Shown piece after piece: positions 42,397 through 52,066 of a DNA stretch of 64,000 bases. Position numbers and translations under genes: made by a program. The notes under the pieces were generated by a model. That model did no database searches. It saw nothing but the letters and a program-made list of their open reading frames with translations, and was not told where the DNA came from. Origin of the DNA: Streptomyces sp. NBC_01255. GTDB lineage: Bacteria > Actinomycetota > Actinomycetes > Streptomycetales > Streptomycetaceae. The number at the start of each line of letters is the position of its first letter. Position 1 is the stretch's first letter. The stretch is taken from assembly GCF_036226445.1 (NCBI RefSeq), contig NZ_CP108475.1:74004-138003 (forward strand), read 5' to 3'.

Positions 42397-42591
42397 GTGG
42401 CGGCAGCGCCCGCCCGGCCGGCCCCATCAGCGGCCCGAGGAGGTCCGGCAGTTTCTGACGCTGGGGAGACGCTTCGGGAGGCACACCGGACGCTCGATGC
42501 CGGGCAGTTGCGGGCGGCGAACCGTCAGCAGGACGTTGCGGCCCTGTTCCTCCTCGGGGACGCGGGGGCCGAGGAGCAGCTGCGGGGCTGA
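42397..42591 (+). pseudogene. short helical frame, possible relic, 64 codons
   Basis: Frame ends ...TLREAHRTLDAGQLRAANRQ then QDVAALFLLGDAGAEEQL. It has good helix character but a poor start region (Ala/Pro only) and no ribosome site. Shares the LRAANRQQ segment with 41197-41220. Probably the end of a degraded gene. Confidence 0.3.
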
Positions 42592-42614
42592 GTTTCATCA
42601 ACTCCCACCCAGGG

Positions 42615-42633
42615 GCTAAACAATTCGTTTAGC
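42615..42633. promoter_or_regulatory. operator directly before the 42634 start
   Basis: GCTAAAC-AATTC-GTTTAGC is a perfect 7-bp inverted repeat ending one base before the GTG. The site would cover the promoter or ribosome site; the downstream HTH protein is the likely binder. Confidence 0.6.
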
Positions 42634-44400
42634 GTGGGCTGGGTGAATCTTCTTCGCTTCCGCGGCACCGAGAACGCGCTCGCCGCGGTCTACGGCAGTG
42701 CCGACATCGCCCGCCTCACGGGCCTGTCCCGCGGCCGGATCACCCAGCTGCGCTCCGCCGACGAAACCGTCCCCCTGCCCGAGCCCGACGCCGCCGACAG
42801 CACGGACGCGCGGCCCTTGTGGCGTGGCATCACGGTGGCCCGCTGGTGCGCGGCCTCCGGGCGTCGGCTGCCGGCACGTACCGCGTCGTGGCTCCTGCCT
42901 GGTCCCGATGGCCCCCGCCTGCAGCGCGCGGAGCAGCGCACGGTGACGCTGCACCAGAAGGACGACGTCCTCGCTGATCTGCAGCGCCCGCCCATCGACG
43001 TGCACGTCACCCAGTACACCGCCGACGGCTTCACCGGCCGTGGCCCGTCGGTGTGGCTCGCCACGGTCATGGCGCCCGGCGAGAGCGCCCGGCTGGTGGG
43101 GTGGCCTCCCCACTGGGAGAACGGCAGCCCGCTGCAGAACCTGGTGCACGAGCTGCTCGACGACCGCGAGCTCCGCCCGGCCAGCGGGGAGGGGCTGCTG
43201 GGCACGCTCGTGGTGATCCCGACCGAGAACGATCCCCGCTACGGCATCGGGACCGGATTCGTCCGCGTACTGGACCTCTACCAGCCGGATGCCGAACATT
43301 CTGGGAAAGACCTCCATGACCGCCTGCGTCAGCTGCCCGTTCAGGCGGCGGAGATGGCAGATCTTGCCGGAGCGATCGGCCACCGGCTGCCGTGGTGGCC
43401 GCCCGGCTGCGCGACACCGCCACTGGTCTCCGCCTGGGACCCACAGACCTCACGGACCGAGACGATCCCGCCGCCGCTCGCCGACGCGTACGCCTTTCAG
43501 CGACGCTGTGCGGCCACCGCCGACCAGCTGGAGGGCACCCTGGCCGCTTCCGTACGCGAACTCGGCGACACCCGCTGGGGCCAGGCTTCCAACGACTGGC
43601 GTCCCGGTTACGAGCCCGACCTCGGCGTACTGCCCAAGGAGTGCGACTCCGAGGTCTGGCAGGTCGCTGTTCGCTTCGGCCTCTCCAACCAGCGACCGTC
43701 GGGGAACGGCGATTTCTGGGAGGGCCTGCGATGGCTGATGGAACACGCCCCGTCCATGCACCTGGCCCGCGATGCCCACCGCACCTTCGGCGACCCCGAA
43801 AGCGCGGCCACCGTCATCATCGACACCGCCCTGCTCCCCGCCGCCGCGGCAACGCAGCTGACCGGTGGCGCCGTCACCCCGGCCAACGCGGGCGGCAGCT
43901 ACCGGGCCCAGAGGGTCCTGGACACCCTCGACGCCCACCCCGGTAGCGCCGCGGGAGCGGCCCTGGGTACCTGGCCGGCTCTCGCCGGACCCGCCTGGTG
44001 TGCCACCGCGCCCGGCACCACGCTGATTGCCCTCCACGTCCCCCGCAGCCTGCCCGCCCCCGGACCCGAGAGCTTCCTGGAAGCCGTCGTACTGCGCGCC
44101 GTCCGAGCGGGCGACCACTACGCCGACGCGCCGGCCCTCGTCCTTGTCCTGACCCACCGGGACAACCTGGTGGTGCTCCCCGAATGCGGCGGCGCCGCCC
44201 GCCTGGCCGCCGTGATCGAGCACACCGTCTGGCACCCCGGCACCGGAGTGCACACGGTGGGACTGGTCCCCAGCAGCAACAAGCGCCTGATCGAAACGGT
44301 GGACTCGCTCCTCGACGCCACCGCCCGCACCACCCCCTGGGAGCAGCTCACAGATCTGGTCGGCCCGCACGCGGCCGGCCCCTCCTGCATCTACTGCTGA
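42634..44400 (+). CDS. large HTH protein of unknown function, 588 aa
   Basis: GTG 42634 or 42643. Residues 18-45 form an HTH (YGSADIARLTGLSRGRITQL). The remainder is a long mixed domain (DVHVTQYTADGFTGRGPSVW, YGIGTGFVRVLDLYQ, LVLVLTHRDNLVVLPE) and ends in CIYC. No known catalytic motif is seen. The strong inverted repeat at its start suggests it represses itself. Confidence 0.7.
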   Translation: MGWVNLLRFRGTENALAAVYGSADIARLTGLSRGRITQLRSADETVPLPEPDAADSTDARPLWRGITVARWCAASGRRLPARTASWLLPGPDGPRLQRAEQRTVTLHQKDDVLADLQRPPIDVHVTQYTADGFTGRGPSVWLATVMAPGESARLVGWPPHWENGSPLQNLVHELLDDRELRPASGEGLLGTLVVIPTENDPRYGIGTGFVRVLDLYQPDAEHSGKDLHDRLRQLPVQAAEMADLAGAIGHRLPWWPPGCATPPLVSAWDPQTSRTETIPPPLADAYAFQRRCAATADQLEGTLAASVRELGDTRWGQASNDWRPGYEPDLGVLPKECDSEVWQVAVRFGLSNQRPSGNGDFWEGLRWLMEHAPSMHLARDAHRTFGDPESAATVIIDTALLPAAAATQLTGGAVTPANAGGSYRAQRVLDTLDAHPGSAAGAALGTWPALAGPAWCATAPGTTLIALHVPRSLPAPGPESFLEAVVLRAVRAGDHYADAPALVLVLTHRDNLVVLPECGGAARLAAVIEHTVWHPGTGVHTVGLVPSSNKRLIETVDSLLDATARTTPWEQLTDLVGPHAAGPSCIYC

Positions 44401-44597
44401 AGCGACAGGCTGGTACGGCGGGTCAGGTGATGGGGGGGCACCGGTGCCGGCGCAGGTGCTGGTGCTGGTGCTGGCGGTCACGACGGCGGGCTTCCGCTCC
44501 AGGAGAGGTCTGCGGAACCAGAGGCCGTGCGGCGGTGTGGGCGCGATATCGTGGAGTCTTCTTATCTGCGGTTTTGTGATCTGGCAGGAGTACCCGC

Positions 44598-44837
44598 GTG
44601 TCCGAGGACCCCATCGCCCACGGCGAGCTCGCTGCCCTGACCCGGCGTTTCGAAGAGGTCGCGGAGAAGCACGACCGCGAGTTCGGCATCATCAAGTCCG
44701 ACCTCACCGCGGTGCGCCTGCAGATCGGCAACCTGGACCAGAAGGTCGAAGCTCTCGACAAGAAGATCGACCGGAACCAGGCCCAGATCATCGAGCTGCT
44801 CACCCAGCTCGTGGGACAGCGCCCCGACGCCGGCTGA
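44598..44837 (+). CDS. coiled-coil protein, 79 aa
   Basis: GTG 44598 with AGGAG seven bases upstream. Nearly the whole protein is heptad coiled coil (FEEVAEKHDREFGIIKSDL, LDQKVEALDKKIDRNQAQII). Likely oligomerises or binds a coiled-coil partner. Ends near a bidirectional terminator shared with the STAND gene. Confidence 0.7.
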   Translation: MSEDPIAHGELAALTRRFEEVAEKHDREFGIIKSDLTAVRLQIGNLDQKVEALDKKIDRNQAQIIELLTQLVGQRPDAG

Positions 44838-44875
44838 TTTCTCCGGGCCCCGGCGCCCGGCCCGTACATGGTGAG

Positions 44876-44905
44876 GGCCCCGACCAGACACCTCTGGTCG
44901 GGGCC
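44876..44905. terminator. bidirectional terminator
   Basis: GGCCCCGACCAGA pairs perfectly with TCTGGTCGGGGCC around CACC, between convergent genes ending at 44837 and 44921. Confidence 0.8.
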
Positions 44906-44920
44906 GTCGCGCGTCCAGGG

Positions 44921-47587
44921 TCAGTTTCCGGCGAGCCGGTGTTCCTGCCGGGCCTGGACGAGGCCGCGCCACATGGAGCGGACGTCGTCTTCGCTCGTGG
45001 TCCAGCGGATGGGCGACGGCCCCGGCAGGGGCAGGGCGGCCATGAAGTGAGCGATGTCGCAGAAGTAGGCGAAGTCGCCGGTAGCGGTCAGCGTGCGCAG
45101 GCGGTCGATGGTGGCGGCCAGGTCCTGGTCCTCTTCGCGGACGGCGTGGTGGAAGGCCACGGCGAGCTCTACGAACCGGTGGAGGAAGGGGAGACCGGCG
45201 CTGTCGATGTCGGCGTGCAGGACCTGGGCGCGGTCGGTGACGCCGGGGATCCCCGCGTCCTTGATCAAGGCCACGACCGATGCGAGCAGGGTGTTGGAGC
45301 GTTGGTCGAGGCCCTCGAGGAGCTGGTGGGCGAGCGCGAGCTCCTCGCCGGCCCGTACGGGATCGGCGAAGGACAGGGCGAGGGCGAGGCGGACCTGCAT
45401 CATGGCGCGTTCACCGGCCGCACCGTGATCTTCTGCTTCGGCGCGGCCGGCTTCGAACGCGGCGACGGCGCGGCCGGTGTCGGCGTGGGCCCAGTGGATG
45501 TCGCCGAGGACGCGGTGGTGGCGGCCCTTCCAGCCGAGGCTGGGGACTGCGGCCAAGGCACTGGGAAAGTCTCCGGCCAGCCTGGACAAGTTGGCCAGGC
45601 CCCGGCGGGCCTTGGGTGCGAGGCGGCCGTCGGCGTCGGCGACCTGCCGCATTCCGGCCCGGGCGGCGGAGCCTTGGTCGAGGTCCTTGTACGCCTTCGC
45701 CCTGTAGTACAGGGCGAGCTCGACGAGGTCGGCGGACAGCAGCCTGGAGTCCAGCACCGCGGTCAGCCGGTCCACAGTGTGCTGGCGGTGCTCGCGCTGG
45801 CGGCGGGTGATCGCGGTGAGGAGCTCGGCCAGGGCGTCCGCGGGCGTGTCCGGGGCACCGGTGGTGTCGGCGGGAAGGGTAAGGGGTTCCCAGATGGAGT
45901 CGTCGGTGTAGTCGTAGGCCGCGTCGGTGAGCCAGCCCAGGTCGTCGAGGCGGTGGTCGCGGGCGAGACGCAGGCCCTGACGCAGGCACGCCACCAGCAG
46001 CATCCGGCTGGGGGCCTGGGCGGTGGCTGTCGTCCACTGCTCGCCGAGGGCGGCCAGCGCGCGGCTGGCGGCCTGGTGCCAGTCGGCCGGGGTCCAGCGG
46101 TCCTCGCTGTGCGTGTCCTCGCGCACGGCCGTACGGATCGCCCGGTGCAGGTGGTACGGCCACAGCGCCCAGAGGTTCTCGGAGATCAAAGGGCGTTCGG
46201 TCAGGCGGCGTGCGGGGGCCTGTTGGGTGAGGCCGGCGGTCCGGGTGGCCAGGTCCAGGTCCCAGGCGTCCAGCAGGGAGACGCTGCGCAGCAGCTGACG
46301 CTCCTCCGCGGTGAGATCGGACAGGGTGCGGGCCAGCAGGGCGGGGAAGGAGCAGTCGAAGTCGGCCGGGGTGGGGGTGCGCCCGGTGCGGCGGATTTCC
46401 AGGAAGCGGGAGACGGCGAGGTCCAGATGCAGGGGCAGGCCGTGGGAGCGGGCGGTGATCGCGGTCCGGATGTCGGCGTCGATGAGCGGGCGCCCTTCGA
46501 CGGTGAGCCGGCGGGCGAGGTGGGTTTCGCAGTCCTCAGGGGACAGGTCCCCGATCAAGTGCTGGCGCCCGGAGCGCTCTGCGGAGCGGGGCGCGGGGAC
46601 GTTGTGGGTGGACCCCAGCCCGGGCCAGGCGGTGGGGCCGGTCCAGTCGAGCTGGCCTTGGAGGGCGGGGTCGGCCCACTGCAGGCGGCTGCGCCCGGCG
46701 AGGATGAAGAAGGTGCCGGGCATGAGCCAGACCAGGCGCTGCAAGAGCCGCTCGAGGTCGCGGTGGCGGTCGGCGGTGTCCTCGAAGGTGTCCAGCAGGA
46801 CCACCGGCGTCAGCTGCTTCTTCGCGGGCAGCTGGCTCAGGTCCCAGGACAACAGGTGCGGGTAGTACGACAGGGCCTCCAGGTCGGGGGTGGCCTCCAG
46901 CAGGGCCGCGGTCCGTACGGCGCCCGCGAGGGCCTGGGCGCGCTCGTGGCGTTCGCGCAGCGCGGTGACCAGGGCCGAGGTGAGCTGTCCAGCGGCCGAG
47001 CCGACCAGCCCGGGCAGCTGCAGGGCGGCCGCGACTTCCCCGACGCCGGCCTGGAGCTGGCCGGGCAGCATGCTGGTGAACCGCCCCGCGATCCCGGTCC
47101 GCCGGACGTACTCGTCGAGAGGTTCACCGGGGTGGGTGTGCTCCCAGTAGGCGCGCAGTGCCACGTCGAAGGACGGCAGGGTCCTGCCGAGCTCTCCGGC
47201 GAGCGCGAGGCGGATCGTCAACAGCACGCGTTCGAAGTCTGATCCCGTCGACGCGGAGCGCGACAGGTCGATCCGGATCGGCAGGAGCCGCTGAGTCCAG
47301 GCCGGTGCGCCCCACTGGGTGGGCCGGTCCTCGGCGGTGGTCAGGGCGGCTTCGATCTTGCGGAGCAGGGTGGACTTCCCGGCCCCACCCACCCCGTGGA
47401 ACATGATCAGGTTCGTGCGGGGGGATTCGAGGTCCTCGATGTCGAAGCTGGGGCCAGTCACGCGCTGGAGGTGCTCTCCGAGTGCGGCCGAGACCGCCGT
47501 CCACTGGTTCTGGCGATCGGTGAACGCCTCCACCGCGTCGTACCCCGCCGGGTCGTTGGAGCTGAACAGCGCACGAAGGTCGGCCAC
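44921..47587 (-). CDS. STAND/NB-ARC-like ATPase with helical repeats, 888 aa
   Basis: GTG 47587 with GGGGGGA seven bases upstream. FHGVGGAGKSTL (residues 63-74) is Walker A, VVLLDTFED (262-270) is a Walker B-like strand and FFILAGRSRLQW (293-304) a sensor strand, in the STAND NTPase order. The C-terminal ~450 residues are helical repeats (TPR-like). Such proteins act as sensors that oligomerise on ligand binding; many bacterial ones are anti-phage. No effector domain is visible at the N-terminus, so its output is unclear. Confidence 0.78.
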   Translation of the reverse strand: MADLRALFSSNDPAGYDAVEAFTDRQNQWTAVSAALGEHLQRVTGPSFDIEDLESPRTNLIMFHGVGGAGKSTLLRKIEAALTTAEDRPTQWGAPAWTQRLLPIRIDLSRSASTGSDFERVLLTIRLALAGELGRTLPSFDVALRAYWEHTHPGEPLDEYVRRTGIAGRFTSMLPGQLQAGVGEVAAALQLPGLVGSAAGQLTSALVTALRERHERAQALAGAVRTAALLEATPDLEALSYYPHLLSWDLSQLPAKKQLTPVVLLDTFEDTADRHRDLERLLQRLVWLMPGTFFILAGRSRLQWADPALQGQLDWTGPTAWPGLGSTHNVPAPRSAERSGRQHLIGDLSPEDCETHLARRLTVEGRPLIDADIRTAITARSHGLPLHLDLAVSRFLEIRRTGRTPTPADFDCSFPALLARTLSDLTAEERQLLRSVSLLDAWDLDLATRTAGLTQQAPARRLTERPLISENLWALWPYHLHRAIRTAVREDTHSEDRWTPADWHQAASRALAALGEQWTTATAQAPSRMLLVACLRQGLRLARDHRLDDLGWLTDAAYDYTDDSIWEPLTLPADTTGAPDTPADALAELLTAITRRQREHRQHTVDRLTAVLDSRLLSADLVELALYYRAKAYKDLDQGSAARAGMRQVADADGRLAPKARRGLANLSRLAGDFPSALAAVPSLGWKGRHHRVLGDIHWAHADTGRAVAAFEAGRAEAEDHGAAGERAMMQVRLALALSFADPVRAGEELALAHQLLEGLDQRSNTLLASVVALIKDAGIPGVTDRAQVLHADIDSAGLPFLHRFVELAVAFHHAVREEDQDLAATIDRLRTLTATGDFAYFCDIAHFMAALPLPGPSPIRWTTSEDDVRSMWRGLVQARQEHRLAGN

Positions 47588-47738
47588 GGTCGGTCCCCCC
47601 AGAATGATCATCGACGGTATCAACCGTAGGGCCTGTGCCGTACGGCGTCGCCGCATTCCGCAACGCCGGCGGACCGGCCCCAGTGTTTCGGCCAGAGACA
47701 ATGACGCCCCATCACAGCCCACACGCGAAGGACATCCC

Positions 47739-47984
47739 TTGTCAGAGCACGTGAGTCCCGAAGCCGCCGAACAACTCGTGAAGAAAGTGAGCCTTTGGTA
47801 CGCGGAACAGATCATGAAGGAGCAGCGCGCTGCTGGGCCCGACCCGGAGCGCCTCAAGACCCTGCAGGAGGGGTCGGTGGCGTGCGCCGTCGATCTGGAG
47901 ACGCTCCTGGACGCCGGCCCGGAGGAAGTGGCCGAGATCGCGGCCCGTTACGCGGCCCGGTCGAAGGAGCTGGGCGGCCAGTAG
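47739..47984 (+). CDS. small helical protein facing the double zeta gene, 81 aa
   Basis: TTG 47739 with AAGGA six bases upstream (GTG 47751 is an alternative). Three helices: EAAEQLVKKVSLWYAEQIMK, DLETLLDAGPEEVAEI, YAARSKELGG. Its end overlaps the 3' end of the zeta-type gene on the other strand by 37 bp. An antitoxin role is possible given zeta's need for epsilon, but epsilon similarity was not seen. Confidence 0.5.
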   Translation: MSEHVSPEAAEQLVKKVSLWYAEQIMKEQRAAGPDPERLKTLQEGSVACAVDLETLLDAGPEEVAEIAARYAARSKELGGQ

Positions 47985-49804
47985 CCGGACTTGTGGTGGA
48001 GGACGGGCAGCGGTGCCGTGGTGATTGTGGCGGCGAGGGTGCGTGGCTGCAGGTGGGCGGGCATCAAGGGCCAGGCCAGCGCGGCGATGTCGACCAGGTC
48101 CGGCCGGTACTGCGGCAGCTCGCCCTTCAGCCGTTGGAGGGTGGCGAGGAGCTGGGCCGCTTCAGCCGCCGTGTACGGGCGGTGCTGCTCAGCCTCCAGG
48201 AAGTCCCCGCCTCGGGGCGGCCTGCTCCAGGACCCGTCCGGGGTGCGCTCGTTGCGGTACACCGCGGTCAGGTCTCTGCGGATGACGGAGGTGCAGTGCA
48301 CGTACGGCGAGTGCTCGGCCGCGCGGACCACGTCAGGCACGACCTGGAACGTCGTGGCGTGGGCGGCGGCCGAGGTGAACCTTGGGGTTCCGCCCAGGCG
48401 GGCCACCTCGGCGCACCGGGTCGCGGTGCCCAGCCGGCTGTCCGCGGCGCGCGCCCCGATCGCGACCAGCTCCACGCGGCGGCCCGCTTGGTGATGACGG
48501 CGCGCACCGTCGAGGAAGTGGCTGACGCTGTCCGGGGCGATCTCGATCAGCATGTCCCCGTGGCGGGCCCGTACGTACGCCTCGGCCATCTCCTGCCACT
48601 GCCTGTAATCGCGCCTGATACGGGCGGAGGCTGTGCGCGGATACTCCTCGAGGAGCCGGCGGTAGTCGGGGTGGACCGACTTGAAGAGGCCGCCCTCGAT
48701 CCGGGTGGGCTTGCGTCGCCGCAGCGCGCGGCGCAGCATGCGCGCCGTGTAGCTCTTCCCGGCTCCCTGCGGGCCCATCACGTACAGGGTGACCGGGTCA
48801 TCCTGCGGGGTGATGGAGCTCAGGTACATCGGGACGATGAGCTCGTCGAAGATCCACGTGTGCTCGCTGGGGGACAGGCGGTGGTAGTCGACGCCGGGCG
48901 GGCCCGCGAGCGGCTGGGCCATCCGGCGTACCGGCTCGGCCAGCGCGAAGGCGCGCTCCAGGCCGCCGGCCACCGCCAGGCGCCGCTCCGGCGTGAGCAC
49001 GGAAGGGTACAGCCGCTGCTCCGCACCGGCGATTTGGCGGCGAAAGCGCCAGGTCTCCGGCGCTGTCCACGGCCGGGCCCAGTCCGCGGTCAGTGCCTGG
49101 GGAGCGGCCGGTGCACGGCGCCAGGAGGCGTCGTCGGTGAGCTCGTTGCGGTACAGGACCTCAAGGCCGCGCCGCACCACCATGACCTGGTCCGCCAGCC
49201 GCTCGGCTTCGACGGCCTGTAAGAAGAGCGGCAGGTTGCGGGCGCACCGGTCGAAGTTGCCCCAGGAGACGTACCGGCCGACGCCCTGCTCGGCGACCTG
49301 CGTCAGGTAGCGGTCCAGGCTGCTGAGCTGTGCGGTGGCCTCCGCCGTGGCCAGCGCCACCAGCTCGACGCGGTAGCCGTCCGCGCGGTAGGTGCGGGCC
49401 TTCGCACATGCTTCTTCCAGGTCGGCGACGGGCTCTTCCAGCACCACGTCGAAGCGCCGGTTCCGGGCGTACGTTTCGACCTCCGCCTGCCACCGCAGGA
49501 CATCCGGACGGACCCGCACTCCCGCCGTGCGGTCATCACTGCGCATGAGGGCGACGTAGCGGGGGTGGGCCCCCTTGTAGAGGTCGCGGCCGATCAGTAC
49601 CGCGCCGCCCCGCCGGTCAAGGACTGCCAGCAGGAGGTCGCACAGCTCGGATTTCCCGCTGCCCGCCGGTCCGGCGACGATCACCACCACCGGCTGGTCC
49701 TGAGGAACGGCGTACCTGGTCCAGGTCGGCAGGATCTCCGTCAGCAAGATCTCCTCGTGCTGGCTCTCGGCCAGCACGACCGGAACGACGTCCTCGTCTC
49801 TCAA
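47948..49804 (-). CDS. double zeta-toxin-like kinase, 618 aa
   Basis: TTG 49804 (GGGAG upstream). Two tandem zeta-like P-loop domains: GPAGSGKS at 45-52 with GRDLYKGAHPRY (Asp74) and GPQGAGKS at 344-351 with EGGLFKSVHPDY. The second copy has Gly372 in place of the catalytic Asp. Zeta toxins phosphorylate UDP-N-acetylglucosamine or related substrates. Fusion of two copies is unusual and the second may be regulatory. No epsilon gene is recognised nearby. Confidence 0.82.
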   Translation of the reverse strand: MRDEDVVPVVLAESQHEEILLTEILPTWTRYAVPQDQPVVVIVAGPAGSGKSELCDLLLAVLDRRGGAVLIGRDLYKGAHPRYVALMRSDDRTAGVRVRPDVLRWQAEVETYARNRRFDVVLEEPVADLEEACAKARTYRADGYRVELVALATAEATAQLSSLDRYLTQVAEQGVGRYVSWGNFDRCARNLPLFLQAVEAERLADQVMVVRRGLEVLYRNELTDDASWRRAPAAPQALTADWARPWTAPETWRFRRQIAGAEQRLYPSVLTPERRLAVAGGLERAFALAEPVRRMAQPLAGPPGVDYHRLSPSEHTWIFDELIVPMYLSSITPQDDPVTLYVMGPQGAGKSYTARMLRRALRRRKPTRIEGGLFKSVHPDYRRLLEEYPRTASARIRRDYRQWQEMAEAYVRARHGDMLIEIAPDSVSHFLDGARRHHQAGRRVELVAIGARAADSRLGTATRCAEVARLGGTPRFTSAAAHATTFQVVPDVVRAAEHSPYVHCTSVIRRDLTAVYRNERTPDGSWSRPPRGGDFLEAEQHRPYTAAEAAQLLATLQRLKGELPQYRPDLVDIAALAWPLMPAHLQPRTLAATITTAPLPVLHHKSGYWPPSSFDRAA

Positions 49805-49933
49805 CGCAACTCCCTGCTCGGTTCGCGTCTTTCGCGCTCTGCTGACGCCACGTTAGCAGGACTTCGGGCGGGTTAAATGTTCGAGTGAAATACTTGGGTT
49901 AAGTCTGCTACTGTTCAGGCTGGAGGTAGACCC

Positions 49934-52063
49934 ATGGCATCCGAGGAAGAGCTGTTCGCGAGCATCGACGCACTACTGGAGGAGGAGCCGCAGCTCCCGC
50001 CCCCGGCGGAGCGCGCCCGGCTCCGCGAGGCGGCCGGCATCACCCAGGCCCGCCTTGCGCAGGCCCTGCAGTTGAAGTCGACGCAGAGCATCAAAAACTG
50101 GGAGAACGGCAGGAGCGAGCCAACGGGGTCGCGCCTGTTGGCGTATCAGCGACTGCTGAACGGCTGGGCGGTGAAGTACCCCGCGCCCGGCACCGCCGCT
50201 GCCGTCCCGGCCGCTCCGGCTCCGGCGGCCCCGCCGCAGCCGGAGGTGCCCGAGACGTTCACCGGCCCGGCCGCCCCCGAGCCGCAGGCGGAGACCGCCA
50301 CGCCGGTACAGGCTCCGGCCGCGCCCGAACGCCCTGCCCGTCCGGCCGCGCGCCCCACGTCGACGTCGCGGCGCCCGGCGGCGAAGAAGGCCGCCGCGCC
50401 CGCGCTGGACCCGAACTTCCCGCACGGCCCGCTCGCCGTCCTGGACGGTGACGGCTCCGCGTACGGCGTCGGCGGCATCGTCCTGGACTGCCCGGCGACC
50501 ACCGTGGTGGAGCTGGTGGAGTGGACGCTGCGGGAGTCCGGCCTCGGAGCGGCGAAGCTCCATCGCTACGGCAAGGACGCCGACCCGCTGATCGTCCTCA
50601 CGGCGGCCGCGGCCGTGAAGTTCGGACTGCCCGAACACTTGGAGGACCGCCGGGGCCTGCGCCTGCCGGAGGATCACCCGGTCGTCAAGCAGGTCCTCAA
50701 GGCGAAGTGGCAGCTCACCCAGCGCGGCTTCGGCCCGTGGGCCCGGGTCTATCGCAAGGCGCAGGGCCGCGAGCGGCAGTGCGTGCAGCTCGCGATCCTG
50801 CCGTGGGACGCTCTCGACTCCCGCTCCTGGCCCGGCGTGAGCGAGATGGAGCCGGCCGACGTCGCCCGCGTCCTCGGCGTCTACGCCCAGCGGGTCATCA
50901 CCCCGCGCGGCTCCACGGCCGTCTCCGGGCTGGAGCTGATGACCGCGCTGCGCCCGCCGACCCGCCCGGTGCGCGACGAGGAGACCGGCAACTGGATCAG
51001 CGGCATCAACCCCGGTTCGCTGGGTACGGAGCCGATGGACCCGGCGCCGCCGGAGGGCCAGCCCGAGCATCCCGCGATCCACCGGATCGGCTGGAAGGGC
51101 GGCTACCTCCACGAGGAGGCGTACCAGTGGGTGCGCTCGGTGGACACGCTCACCGATGAGGAGTGCCTGCTCCCCTATGCGGTGGGCCTCGACTTGAACA
51201 CGGCCTTCCTCGCGGCCGCGGCCCGCCTGGTCGTCGGCCTGTCGGAGCCCGAGCACTTCGTACGCCCGAAGTTCTACCCGAAGGTCCCCGGTTCCTGGCT
51301 GGTCGACCTGAGCCACATCGACCTGGACCCCCGCCTGCCCAGCCCGTTCACGCCGACCGGCGAGCGTCCGACGGGCCCGGCCTGGTACCAGACGCACACC
51401 GTCGCCTACGCCCAGGAGCTCGGCTTCAACGTCGAGATCCTGGAGGCGTACCTGCGCAAGGAGACCGGCGCGTACCTGGATCCGTGGCACGACCGGCTCC
51501 GGACCGCGTACGTCGACACCCTCGCCGACCTCGGCGTCACCAAGGACCTCACCGACACCGAGTTCCTGGCGGCGATGGAGCGGCACAAGGACGTCGACCC
51601 GGCAATGGCCGCAGTCCTGGCCGCGATCAAGGCGACGGTCAAGGGCGGCATCGGGAAGCTGTTCGAAAATCCGCAGGGCAAGGGCTACAAGGACGGCGAG
51701 CCGTGGCCGGCCATGATGCGGCCGACCTGGCGCCCGGACATCCGCGCCGCCGTCATCAGCAAGGCGCGGGTCAACATGCACCGCAAGCTGCTGAACATGT
51801 CCCGGATGACCGGGCTGTTCCCGCTCGCGGTGCTGTCCGACTGCGTCGTCTACCCGAGCCCCGGCAGCAGCCCGCTGGACTTCCTGCCGTACGCGGCGTC
51901 CGGCAAGCCGCAGCCGGGCGGCTTCCGCCTCGGGCCAACGCCGGGCCTGGCCAAGCTGGAAGGCGTCCAGGAGATGCTCTGGGCGATCGACCTCATGGAG
52001 AAGGGCCTGAACCCGGCCCGGCACATCAAGGGCGGCGACGCCGTCCTCGAGGACGGGGAGTAG
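49934..52063 (+). CDS. tap: telomere-associated protein Tap, 709 aa
   Basis: ATG 49934 with GGAGG about ten bases upstream. HTH at residues 26-75 (LREAAGITQARLAQALQLKS ... WENGRSEP), a Pro/Ala linker with TSRRPAAKKAAAP, then a long conserved C-terminal domain (GLDLNTAFLAAAARLVVGLS, KVPGSWLVDLSHIDLDPRLP, LSDCVVYPSPG). Matches the Streptomyces Tap layout and size. Tap binds the single-stranded telomere overhang and brings in Tpg to finish the ends of linear replicons. Directly upstream of tpg. Confidence 0.95.
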   Translation: MASEEELFASIDALLEEEPQLPPPAERARLREAAGITQARLAQALQLKSTQSIKNWENGRSEPTGSRLLAYQRLLNGWAVKYPAPGTAAAVPAAPAPAAPPQPEVPETFTGPAAPEPQAETATPVQAPAAPERPARPAARPTSTSRRPAAKKAAAPALDPNFPHGPLAVLDGDGSAYGVGGIVLDCPATTVVELVEWTLRESGLGAAKLHRYGKDADPLIVLTAAAAVKFGLPEHLEDRRGLRLPEDHPVVKQVLKAKWQLTQRGFGPWARVYRKAQGRERQCVQLAILPWDALDSRSWPGVSEMEPADVARVLGVYAQRVITPRGSTAVSGLELMTALRPPTRPVRDEETGNWISGINPGSLGTEPMDPAPPEGQPEHPAIHRIGWKGGYLHEEAYQWVRSVDTLTDEECLLPYAVGLDLNTAFLAAAARLVVGLSEPEHFVRPKFYPKVPGSWLVDLSHIDLDPRLPSPFTPTGERPTGPAWYQTHTVAYAQELGFNVEILEAYLRKETGAYLDPWHDRLRTAYVDTLADLGVTKDLTDTEFLAAMERHKDVDPAMAAVLAAIKATVKGGIGKLFENPQGKGYKDGEPWPAMMRPTWRPDIRAAVISKARVNMHRKLLNMSRMTGLFPLAVLSDCVVYPSPGSSPLDFLPYAASGKPQPGGFRLGPTPGLAKLEGVQEMLWAIDLMEKGLNPARHIKGGDAVLEDGE

Positions 52064-52066
52064 GCC

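Noticed and set aside
44429..44475. GGTGCT short tandem repeat
   Set aside because: Only about three units, within a non-coding spacer; nothing beyond ordinary low complexity.
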